Shown: piece by piece, positions 37,462-46,679 of the stretch | Layout: every line of letters starts with the position of its first letter | Position numbering within the stretch: position 1 is the first letter of the stretch | Assembly: GCA_001574975.1 (NCBI GenBank) | Contig: KQ965783.1 | Coordinates: 124,001 to 188,000 of the forward strand | Length of the DNA stretch: 64,000 bases | Direction: 5' to 3' | DNA from: Gonapodya prolifera JEL478 | Taxonomy: Eukaryota; Monoblepharomycota; Monoblepharidomycetes; Monoblepharidales; Gonapodyaceae | The notes under the pieces: model-generated | The model's database searches: none | Seen by the model: only the letters and a program-made list of their open reading frames with translations | What the model was told of the DNA's origin: nothing | Made by a program: the position numbers and the translations under genes

Positions 37462-38184
37462 AGAATGGTGTGGAGCGGTGTTATTCGTTTGTGGTGGGGC
37501 TCTGGTGGTGTGTGTTTGGAATTCGGAAAGTGTCGTTCAGTTCGGTGGTGGACTATCGTGAATGTTGTTTCTTCCTCGCTAACTATGTTGCAATCTCGGG
37601 CGGCACCTAATCTTCGGGTTTGAGAGCAGTCGGTTGGATTTTGGACGGATGCAGCCGGAGAGGCAAGTGTGAGACGTTGAGGTTTGGCTGGCGCTTGTAC
37701 GGACCGCCAATTTTGACTGGTGCAGACGGCTGGACAATTTGTTATGGGTGGGCGTTTTTTTCGGGAGTACAACCGGACTTTTCTGTCATCAGTTGGCGAG
37801 GGGCAAGTTTTGATCGATATTGGGTCTCCCTCGGCCTTGCTAAATTCAGTGCACGACTCGTGCCAGTTATATGGACGGTTGATACTTTCCACAGTTGCCC
37901 GTTGTTTCTTTCTTTCCCCCTCTCTTTTACCCTTTCTTTCCTTTCTTTCTTTTCGCTCGCGCGTTTTAGTAGATGTAGGGAATTGGTTGTGTGTAGATTG
38001 GTTGTGTCTGTTGTTGTATACACTCATCGGCATGCGCCCGTCTACGTTATCTTACAGCAATTAAACATAGCATCAGGCGCTGAACGTTATGTGGGAGCAC
38101 CAGGCATGCCAGTCATGTTGGTGTCAAAGTGCACCCTGTGAGCGACCACAGGACCAACTCGACGCCAACATTATTACCCTTGAA
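37462..38184. other. Intergenic
   Basis: Non-coding interval between the phosphatase and the next plus-strand gene. It includes a pyrimidine-rich stretch (TTTCTTTCCCCCTCTC near 37909) that may belong to the next promoter. No gene is supported. Confidence 0.4.
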
Positions 38185-39114
38185 ATGGCATCCGGCCAGG
38201 TGAGCGTCGGCGATGCAATGAGTTCTGTCGAATCAGAGCTGGCCTTGCGACCGTACATCCCTCGCGACCCCGTCTTGGAGCTGCCTGGACTCTACTCACC
38301 TCTTCTTGGCGATGGCCTGCCATGGTTGGCAACTTCAGACGACCCAAACATTTTTCAAAACTTATCAGAGAGTGGGCAACGTCTAAATACTACCCGCGTG
38401 GAAGAAATCGTGAAGGAAATGGACGACGATAATGTTCCGACTGATCCAACACCACCAGCATGGGTGGCGTATTACGCCCGCCGAATTGCTTCACGTCATA
38501 GTGGGGAATACCTCTTTCTGGATGCGGGGACCGTCGTACCGCTCTCGGGCGAAGGTGATCACAATGTAAACCCAACGGCCCTGGTGGAATCATACCCAAT
38601 GTATCCTTTTCATCGACTGAGGGACCATAACGATGGGTTTGTCCTAGTTGCTCAATCGTACAAGGCTATCGCCCGGATCCAACACGAAGAGACACGAGCT
38701 CTGGTGTTCGCTGCAATCAAACGCTTTCTGACGTTTGGGTACCCGGTCCCAGGATTTTCAGGCGACCGATGGACATTTCTGATGGGGTCAGATCCTAATT
38801 ACGGAGGACCGCAAGGGCATGTCGCGGTTACGGTGCCTCGATACAGGTGGACTATGGACGACCTACTCGAAACGGGACGTGTGCATTCAACCAGACGGGG
38901 AACTGTTCCCATTGTCACCGTGGGAGGGATTGATGGTTTTCTTCTCGGAAGACCCCTGGCGGTTACTTGTCTGATGTTGGGTGGAACACCGTTCGATAGT
39001 AGCATGGTTTCGAGTTCGCACTCCGCAGAGGGTTTGGAGGTTCTCCGGAAGGATTACATGGTGCCAGTACCAATTGCAATATTGAAGAAGGACGGCGCCC
39101 TCGAGATGTTGTGA
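38185..39114 (+). CDS. Uncharacterised intronless protein
   Basis: Open frame of about 309 residues from ATG 38185 (MASGQVSVGDAM). An in-frame ATG at 38089 adds a Cys-rich leader (CQSCWCQSAPC) that I think is untranslated. I do not recognise the family. It is predicted soluble and cytosolic: no signal peptide, no membrane segment. Features: an acidic stretch (VEEIVKEMDDDNVP), a Tyr/Arg-rich helix (WVAYYARRIASRH), LVFAAIKRFLTFGYPVPGF, a Gly-rich turn (GSDPNYGGPQGHVAVTV) and GGIDGFLLGRPLAVTC. It has balanced composition and normal codon use over its whole length, with no introns, which supports a real gene. It sits directly before the intronless F-box-like pair on the same strand. Confidence 0.65.
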   Translation: MASGQVSVGDAMSSVESELALRPYIPRDPVLELPGLYSPLLGDGLPWLATSDDPNIFQNLSESGQRLNTTRVEEIVKEMDDDNVPTDPTPPAWVAYYARRIASRHSGEYLFLDAGTVVPLSGEGDHNVNPTALVESYPMYPFHRLRDHNDGFVLVAQSYKAIARIQHEETRALVFAAIKRFLTFGYPVPGFSGDRWTFLMGSDPNYGGPQGHVAVTVPRYRWTMDDLLETGRVHSTRRGTVPIVTVGGIDGFLLGRPLAVTCLMLGGTPFDSSMVSSSHSAEGLEVLRKDYMVPVPIAILKKDGALEML

Positions 39115-39472
39115 ATGGCAGTTTAGGAATTTGCAGGTGTGACGGTCAACAAGCCTCCACCTCGTCCAACCTTGGGTGACCCAGCTAATTTTTCGTGGAC
39201 GCAATGGTCGCTCCAATTGTATTTCATTCATGGACAAGATTAGTTCTGGTATTGAAGTAAAAACAATAAAGAATCATATATTGCAAGAATCTCCGCAGTA
39301 ATCGGAGCTGACCCCTAGAAAACATTCGTTGGTGGACGCTCCGAACCCAACTATTTCCATCCGTGATTGCGTTCGCTTGTTGTGATACTCTGTGACAGGT
39401 ACCGTCTTCGTCCTCTTCACTGTTCCCCAGGGTGGGGAAAGCTGACTCACCATCCCAACAGAGCTCACCCTG
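39115..39472. other. Intergenic
   Basis: Non-coding spacer. It contains a GAAAGCTGACTCAC motif about 35 bp before the downstream F-box-like start, and the same motif precedes the second copy near 41690. I see nothing else. Confidence 0.4.
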
Positions 39473-41428
39473 ATGGCAGCCGTGCTTCCACGGGAATTAT
39501 GCGTCCAAATCGCTCTCCGACTCGAGCCCGTTGAACTGTATGGCAAACTACGGCTCGTGAATCGTGTTTTCCGACGGTCGGCTCTGGTTGCGCTGAAATC
39601 ACAATTTGATACCATGATTGCCCAAGAATGGGGCCCGCAATTTGCGGATCAACTGTACGAGATTCACTCAAAAGGTCTTCTGAAAGGTGGTTGGGAGGGG
39701 CTTGGCGGTTTAATCGCGAAGATTGTCGACTTCCGACACCGAAACGATGTGTTCTTGCTCGTGGCTGCGATTCGCAGATTCGAGAACGATATTTCATCAT
39801 GGAAAGAAGAGGGCGGTGATGTCTCATTTTTCGAAAGGGAAGGGTGCACAAGGCAGGAACAATCCTGGGCAGATGTTCTCAGTGGCATCCAGATTCAGGA
39901 TCCCAGGCAGGTTGCAGTGCTTCTCCGCTCAATATACAGTTTCAAGAGACACGAAGCCAGACTTGGTGTTGGTCGCGTATTGCTCCACTGCTCATATCTT
40001 TCTCGCGAAGCGTCTCGGAAGACAATTCATGCGCTTTCGGGGATGGGTTTTTTTGCATCACATCACAGTGAGGCAACTCAGCCCAAAGAGATAATGAATG
40101 CGCTGTCGCAGATCGTAATTCTTGATTCTCTGTCGATGAAGGACCTGTTGAAAATGGCGAAGAATGCTGGGTTGCTCGCTTCGAAAAACAATCAAGGTGA
40201 AACGTACACTCTACTCCTAAGTCAGCTCTCCCGGGCATATCCATTTCCGAACTCAGAGCGTGCTGTCGAACAGAATATCAATCATCTTTTGGAATTGAAG
40301 GACATTGTGGAACTACCCATTTATTCACGGATGATGGTTACATCTTGGTCTGCGAGAGTATGTTCAGTGTTACAGCGGATGGAGTCACCTCGCGACGATA
40401 AAGTGAAGTTCTTGTGTAATGTGCTGCGCGCATGTACGGAACCTCGGGAAAACATCGTGGTACTCAGTCATTTCATGGCCAACGGGACCGACATGGCAAT
40501 TTTGGCAACTGAGGCCGTAGATGAACTCTCTCTCCTCATTGAGGCGTCGTATGATTACTGGTATTATAACACAACGCAAAGTGGAAATCAACTTTCCATC
40601 ACGCTTGCCGCGATTCTGAGTCTTGGGGTCACCGTAAACAGCTCAACGGATTCTGAAATGGGCGCCAAAGCTATAGCAATGATGTTAAAAGCATTGTGTG
40701 AACCTCTCCAGAGTAGTCCCATTATTGAAGCGCCCCGCTTTGACTGGAGATTTACCTTCTTGTCCCAAATCCTCAGCGAGTGGATCACACGTGGCTTAGT
40801 GAACGCCGAGATCACAGCACAAGCACTCGCCGAGTTCGCTCTTGGTGATCGGATTCCGCGGTACGGGTATGTCGGAGCAATCGCGAACCACATCATGGAG
40901 CAACAAGCGCCCTCTCTCCCTCAAGCTTCAGAACTTGTGTCCTCCCTCGCGAAGCGACTTTGGCTTCATGAAAGCACGAAGCATGCGTCAGATACCCTTT
41001 ACAGACAGTTTCTATTGGAGAAACCGTGTGACGAGAACTTTTTACCAGCAGTTGGTACTTTAAAAGCGATGAAAGGGTTCGTGAGGAATGCCAAGCTCAA
41101 AAACCAAATGATGGTCTCTGGTGAGAAGGAATTAATTTGCGTTGTGAAATTGCATCGTGTTCCATCTGACCTGGTTGTGAAAACAGTTCTCCTTGACCTG
41201 CGCGACTCGTTTTCGGACGGCGGATGGTTTCTGTACGCTCTCGCGATGAGGCATGGGGGTAAATCTGGGCAGGAAGCAAGGAAGGTCTTTTCGGGTGTTG
41301 GCACTTGTTGCCCGCAAAGTGCGATAGGTGCATTTACGCAAGGGGCAGACGTAACACGTGGGATGCGATGGTGGGAAATCAGTCTCAGACCCAGTTCTCA
41401 TTACGACGAAGAATGGTGCGTGTACTGA
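39473..41428 (+). CDS. F-box-like helical protein, tandem copy 1
   Basis: Intronless gene of 651 residues from ATG 39473. The first 40 residues look like an F-box (MAAVLPRELCVQIALRLE, then LRLVNRVFRRSAL), so a role as a ubiquitin ligase receptor is plausible but weakly supported. The remainder is all-helical and leucine-rich without a repeat I can name; helix pairs such as ELVSSLAKRLWLHE and LKAMKGFVRNAKLKNQMM suggest a HEAT/ARM-like solenoid. No signal peptide or membrane helix. The stop is at 41426-41428. A homologous second copy follows directly at 41715 on the same strand. Both begin MAA and share the upstream motif GAAAGCTGACTCAC, so the duplicated unit included promoter DNA. Confidence 0.75.
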   Translation: MAAVLPRELCVQIALRLEPVELYGKLRLVNRVFRRSALVALKSQFDTMIAQEWGPQFADQLYEIHSKGLLKGGWEGLGGLIAKIVDFRHRNDVFLLVAAIRRFENDISSWKEEGGDVSFFEREGCTRQEQSWADVLSGIQIQDPRQVAVLLRSIYSFKRHEARLGVGRVLLHCSYLSREASRKTIHALSGMGFFASHHSEATQPKEIMNALSQIVILDSLSMKDLLKMAKNAGLLASKNNQGETYTLLLSQLSRAYPFPNSERAVEQNINHLLELKDIVELPIYSRMMVTSWSARVCSVLQRMESPRDDKVKFLCNVLRACTEPRENIVVLSHFMANGTDMAILATEAVDELSLLIEASYDYWYYNTTQSGNQLSITLAAILSLGVTVNSSTDSEMGAKAIAMMLKALCEPLQSSPIIEAPRFDWRFTFLSQILSEWITRGLVNAEITAQALAEFALGDRIPRYGYVGAIANHIMEQQAPSLPQASELVSSLAKRLWLHESTKHASDTLYRQFLLEKPCDENFLPAVGTLKAMKGFVRNAKLKNQMMVSGEKELICVVKLHRVPSDLVVKTVLLDLRDSFSDGGWFLYALAMRHGGKSGQEARKVFSGVGTCCPQSAIGAFTQGADVTRGMRWWEISLRPSSHYDEEWCVY

Positions 41429-41714
41429 ACCCAAAAGCGGGTTCATTATCAGAATAATGTAATAGGAATGATGGGCAATTTCTATGCTCTCATAGTCACA
41501 AACGAATGGTGGTGGAACTTAAAAGGCCATCAATGTTTCCCAAGTTAGGAAAGATCGGCACTTGCATAGAGCAGAAATTATTCACATGGTATTTATATAT
41601 CAACCTCTTCTTACAGTTTCTCTCTAAATGAAGTTTGCGGAAAGTCAACTCTCATTTTTTGTACTCCGTGGTGGGACCAATCATGTTCCTGAAAGCTGAC
41701 TCACGAGCTACCCC

Positions 41715-43692
41715 ATGGCAGCCACGCTTCCATTGGACACATGGGTTCAAATCGGCGCCCGACTCGAACCCGTTGACCTGTACGGAAATTTACGGCTCGT
41801 CAATCGAGCTTTCCGACGATCGGCTCTGGTTGCGCTGAAATCACAATTCGATAACATGATTGCTCGAGATTGGGGCACAAAGTATGCAGATCGGTTGCAC
41901 GAGATTCATTCAAAGGACCTTCTGAAAGGTGGCTGGAAGGGACTCGGCAGTTTCATCGCGAGGTGGTGGACTACCGAAATCGCAACGATGTGTTCTTGGT
42001 GGTGGAACCGATTCGCAGATTTGAAAACGATATTTCAGCATGGAAAGAGGGAGGCGTCGATGCCGCGTTTTTTGAAAGGGAAGGATTCACAAAGCAGGAG
42101 AAAGACTGGGCAGATGTTCTTAGTGGTATCCAGATACAGGACCCCGGGCACCTTGCTACGTTTATCCACGCACTACAAAGTTTCAAGAGACGTGAAGCGA
42201 GACTCGTTGTTGGTCGTGTATTGCGGCGTTGCTCGTATCTTCCTCGCGAAGTTGCTCGGAAGACACTTCATTCGCTGGCAGTGATGGGTCATTACCAATC
42301 GTACTACTACACTGACGCAACGGAGAGCGATCAGATGTTACAAGCACTCACTCAGAACACAGCTCTTGATTTTCTGTCAATGAAGGACATGTCCGACAAG
42401 GGCAAGAAAGCTCTCCTGCTCGGTGTGAAAGGGAAAGATATTGAAACGTACAATGCCCTCCTATGTCAGCTCTCCCACGCAGATCCATTTCCGTTCTCGG
42501 GGCGTGCTATCGAACGCAACCTCAGCAATCTGTTGGAGTTTAAGGACATTGTTGAACCACCAGTTCATGCACAAATGATGGGCACAACTTTGTCTGCCAG
42601 TGTCTGCTCCGTAATTCAGCGCATGGAGCTGCCGCGCGACGATAAACTGAAAATCTTACATGATGTGCTCCGCGCATCTACCAATCATAAGACCAGTATC
42701 CTCCGACCTTTCACGACCAAAGGAACCGACATTGCGGTTTTGGCATCTGAGGCCTTGGGTGAACACGCTCCCCTTAGTGAGGCGTCATTTGATCAATGGC
42801 GTTTTAGTTGAGGTTACACAGCACATGCACCGCAGGTTGTAACTCAACTTGCAGTCACCCTTGCCCTTTGTGGCACCGGAGTCAACACAGCGGATCCCGA
42901 AGTCGGCGCCAAAGCAATATCGACGTTCGTGACAGCGTTAAGCAAACATCACGAGAGTCGGCTCGTCTCGCTATCATCTTCTGACGGCTCATCATTGGTC
43001 ACGGTATCGCTCCGCTCTGACTGGAGAATTTCCTATGCGTCTCAAATCCTGGGCGAGTGGATCGCGAGTGGTTTGGTGAACGCCGACATCGCAGCGCAAG
43101 GACTCGCTCATTTGACACTTGGTCTTCCTGTTCAACAGTATGCTTATGTCGGGGCAATCGCGAACAGGGTCATGGTGCAACAATTGCCTGCAATCCCGGA
43201 AGCTTCAGAACTTGTGTCCTCCCTCGCGAAGCGACTTTGGCTTCATGAGAGCACGAAGAGTGCGGCGGTAACCCTGTATGGACAGTTTCTATTGGAAAGA
43301 CCTTGCGACGGGAGCTTTTTACCAGCGATTGGTACTTTGAAAGCGATGAAAGGGTTCCTGAGGAATGCCAAGCTCAAAAACCAAATGATGATCTCTGGTG
43401 AGAAGGAATTTGCGTTGTAAAATCGCATCGTGTTCCATCTGACCTGGTTGTGAAAACAGTTCTCCTTGACCTGCGCGACTCGTTTTCGGACGGCGGATGG
43501 TTTCTGTACGCTCTCGCAATGAGGCATGGGGGTAAATCTGGGCAGGAAGCAAGGGAGGTCTTTTCGGGTGTTGGCACTGGTTGCGCGCAAAGTGCAGCAG
43601 ATGCATTCACGCAAGGGGCAGACGTAACGAGTGGGATGCGGTGGTGGGAAACCAGGTATCATAGCAGATACGAGGAATGGCGCGAGGACTGA
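41715..43692 (+). pseudogene. Decayed tandem copy of the F-box-like gene
   Basis: This segment aligns along its full length with the 39473-41428 gene but is not open. The N-terminal part (MAATLPLDTWVQIGARLE) is in one frame. Near 41963 a single-base loss relative to copy 1 shifts it to the frame that continues VVDYRNRNDVFLVVE. An in-frame TGA occurs at about 42809-42811. A four-base loss near 43412, relative to copy 1, shifts the last 90 codons. The 5' part is moderately diverged, the middle more so, and the 3' part (43205-43640) is nearly identical to 40930-41365. At least three lesions argue for a pseudogene; introns cannot explain them, because the gaps between frames are too short. Confidence 0.85.
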
Positions 43693-44115
43693 ACCCCCCT
43701 TGAGGGTTCGTTGTTAGATTGTAATAGAATGGATGTTCAATTCGTTAAAGTTTTCGTTGTCGGAAGCGAATGGTGGTGCAACGCTCTGTCCCATGTCCTA
43801 TCACACGTAACAAGTTCCATGACGATTTCCGGAAGTCGGCAAGATAGGCAAGGCAGTGTTCAAAACGAGCAGAATCCATGATTAAATCGTTGATTTTAAA
43901 CAGTCTCTCCATACAAGTTTGTTTTTCTCGCAAACAAACGTATTATGCCAACGACACCGGGAACCAGCCCCGGGCATCATGCTCCACTCCGACAAATATT
44001 ACTCTCGAGTCTTTCTCTCCTTGGAACACAGCACCATAAAACAAGGTTTGTGTCTATGTATCAGAAAAATGTGGGGAGGTGGTCGGGCTTGGGGAAGGGT
44101 AGGTATTTTCAATTT
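43693..44115. other. Intergenic, convergent 3' ends
   Basis: Non-coding interval between the F-box-like pseudogene and the convergent CBM18 gene stop. Nothing recognisable. Confidence 0.4.
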
Positions 44116-45850
44116 TCAGCAGCGCCACCAGTTCACGGACGGGAGCATGCCGAGGTTCCCGTTGTTGATGGCACCAAAGGCGGCAGGCGTGAGGTCGACA
44201 GCTCCCCACGGGCACTCGGGGCATCTGGGTTGGTGGGTGGGTGGACGGACCAGTAAACACCATGTTCTCACAAAACACAGCAACAACTACCGCAGACAAA
44301 CTCACAAATCCAAAACTGTCGCCGTAGTCTGGGCGCCCGTGCTCGGGTTCTGGATGCATATCTTGACGCCGCACCACCCGCCCTGGCTGTACTGGCCTGA
44401 GTTGAGCGCGACGGCGTAGTCCGAGTCCCACAGCTGGGATCCGCAGGCGCCGATGCCCGTAGTTGTTTGACCGCCAGCTCCAAATGCGCGAGTGTTGTAG
44501 TAGGTGGCCCTGCCGCTGAACGAACCGGCGCCGGCGGCAGCAGGAGGAGGGGGAGCGGGGACGGGAACGACAGCGCCCTGCGCAGCAGCGCCTCCGCACG
44601 TTCCGAATCCTGGGATGGGAAGGAACGGAATAGAGTTCAGTAAGGGAACAGCGTTCAGTCATAATCCGCTCCACGGATGTATTCGCCTCCGGCCAGACTC
44701 CTCGGTGGGCGCCTTATGGCGCTTTGACCTCCCGAGTCCTCGCTCCTCTTTGAACAGCTCAACTCACCGCTCTGGCACCCAGTCCCGCAATACGCGTTCC
44801 CATTCCCACAGTACCCGTATTGGCTACAGCACTGGCCCGAGGGACACTTTGTGTTTCCGTTGCCGCCGCCGCACATTCCGTTGGTCGATGTCGCGCCCCC
44901 GCCGTTGCCGCCGGTTTGGGCAGATTGAGCGGCAGGAGTGGATGACGAGCCGCCGTTGCAGGTGCCGAAGGCGGATTGGCAGGTGGAGCCGCAGCTGTGA
45001 AGTGGGTGAGTGGGAAGGAGGAAGTAGGAGATGCGTGAGTTCGGTGTATGACGAAAGGGAAGTGACAAGCAGCGCTTTGCGGCAGGTAATCTGCCTCGGG
45101 CGGACTCTCGCTTCGCTCCACAGGGGCGACAGCCTCGGTCAGCACCTAACGGCGCTAAGGCCTCGGAGTCGTCGCTCCGTTCTCTGCGGTTACTCCGCTG
45201 CGACTCGACACTCACTGATCAGCCGACGTCCCACACCACCCATACTGGCTACAGCACTGTCCATTCTGACACGCAGTACCCCCATTGTTCGCCCCGCAGC
45301 GGCCGTCGTACGAAGGTGGCTTCCCGGTGGCGGCTTGAGCGGCAGCCTGACCAGCAGCAGCGGGCGGAGGAGGAGGGGGTGCACCCCAGCATGAGCCGAA
45401 TGATTGTTGGCAGCCGGCGCTACAGCTGAGAGAGTGGGAAAGGGGGAGTGGGTAAACCGGGTGAAAGTGGTGAGCAAACAGAGCGTCATAGTGAACCAAA
45501 ACGGGGAAATACGCACTAGTCGTTTGTCGTCCCACACCATCCGTATTGAGAACAACATTGTCCTGACCCGCAGGACTTTCCCGTCCAGGAACCACAGTCT
45601 GTTTTGCGGAGTTTCGAGTGACGGATTGCGCAAAGCGGGCGGGCGGCCGGAAGCGGAAGTCGGCGGAATTGAGATTGCACGGAAGGAGCAGCAGGGAGAG
45701 GAGGGAGAGATGGCGGGTTTTAAGGAAAGGAGAAGCGCGTGGTGAGAATCGAAGACGGGGCAACGAAGCGGGCGTGGACTGACTCTGAGCAAGCGCAGGG
45801 GTGACCAGCGCCAGCGCGAGGGATGCGAGGAGAAGACGCGAGACGGGCAT
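44116..45850 (-). CDS. Secreted protein: three CBM18 plus DPBB domain
   Basis: A spliced gene from ATG 45850 with a clear signal peptide (MPVSRLLLASLALALVTPALA). After splicing, three hevein-type chitin-binding modules (CBM18) can be read, each with the CCSQYGWCG or CCSQYGYCG core: CGSGQCCSQYGWCGTTNDY, CQNGQCCSQYGWCGTSAD and CPSGQCCSQYGYCGNGNAY. Pro/Ala/Gly linkers separate them. The C-terminal domain is a double-psi beta-barrel like expansin, barwin or RlpA: FSGRATYYNTRAFGAGG, then GGWCGVKICIQ, TVLDLCPECPWGAVDLTPAAF, and the end GMLPSVNWWRC with stop at 44116-44118. Paired cysteines and the P-W-GAVDL segment support this. It probably binds chitin in the wall or extracellular space; enzymatic activity is not implied. 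Two introns carry GC hairpin inserts. Confidence 0.88.
44660..44765 (-). repeat. GC-rich hairpin repeat, copy 2 (intronic)
   Basis: Read on the minus strand this contains GGAGCGAGGACTCGGGAGG, an AGCGCCATAAGGCGC hairpin and GGCCGGAGGCGAATAC. It lies inside the intron between CBM18 module 3 and the DPBB domain of the secreted protein. It shares motif order with the copy at 45075-45215 and more distantly with 31424-31530. Confidence 0.6.
45075..45215 (-). repeat. GC-rich hairpin repeat, copy 3 (intronic)
   Basis: On the minus strand it reads GGAGCGACGACTCCGAGGCC, AGCGCCGTTAGGTGC, then TGTGGAGCGAAGCGAGAG and GCCCGAGGCAGATTACC. It lies inside the intron between CBM18 modules 2 and 3. It is the longest of the three copies and has several short self-complementary stems (GGAGCGACGACTCC, GCGGAGTAACCGC). 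Confidence 0.6.
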
Positions 45851-46679
45851 TAGAACGTGCGCGGAGAGAGAGGGGAGCGCGCGAGTGCGGGGCAGCGGAC
45901 GAGAAAAGCGTCGGGTTGGGTTGGCAGGTTGCGGTCGCCGGTGGTCAAATAAGGACAACGGCGGTGCTCAGCCACACCACCCAGGGCACAGGGAGACTGC
46001 AGAAGCTTATTTTCAATGATCCCAATGGGGAAATGCAACTTGCCATCAGTCATTCAAAGTAAGTTCAATCGAATTGATTACAGCAGCAAGAGAAGCGCCG
46101 TCAACGTCAACGCGGTCCTCTTCCGTGTCTACGTCGCACCGCTCCGTCCATGCACATGCACATTTTCTCGACTCAGCCTGAAAGGTGACGGGGCAGCATA
46201 CGAGTTTGGCCGGGCCAAGCGGTAGGAGCAGAAATGGTTCGGCAAGGGCCGAGGGTTGGGTCTCGTTGGGCCGCGATAAGAAGCTGGCGTTGGGACGGGG
46301 ATCTCTTATACACTATTGTACGTGTGAAGCTTGCCAATTCACGGTATTGTTACAGATGTGAGATGCGCCGGGAATTGCAAGCCGGACGACGAAAAAATGC
46401 AAACAGGTTAGGTTCAGGATACATATCACAACACAAGAAAGCTTATTTTCAATAGTCCCAAACGGGGAAAGCGGGGAAACGGGAAAATCTACATACGTGC
46501 ATCCAAAAATTCAATCCATGATGAAAATTCAACTTCAATGGGGTTTTAATCCATGCATATTCCCACGTCCGACGACCAGACCCTCGCACCAGCTGACGCA
46601 CGACGGCGCGACGGGGCGATTCGCGTGGCCGTGGCCCCGACGCTCGCGAATCGCCCTTCCCTCCTCGCACGTCACCGGC
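45851..46679. other. Intergenic with a 30-bp direct repeat
   Basis: Non-coding region upstream of the CBM18 gene and downstream of the SIZ gene. It contains a direct repeat of about 30 bp (AAGCTTATTTTCAAT, then TCCCAA.GGGGAAA) at about 46003-46033 and 46439-46469, 436 bp apart. No accepted open frame. Confidence 0.55.

Noticed and set aside
42809-42840. A 23-base GT...AG stretch that could remove the in-frame stop of the F-box-like copy 2
   Set aside because: It is too short for a functional intron, copy 1 has no intron there, and two other lesions remain.
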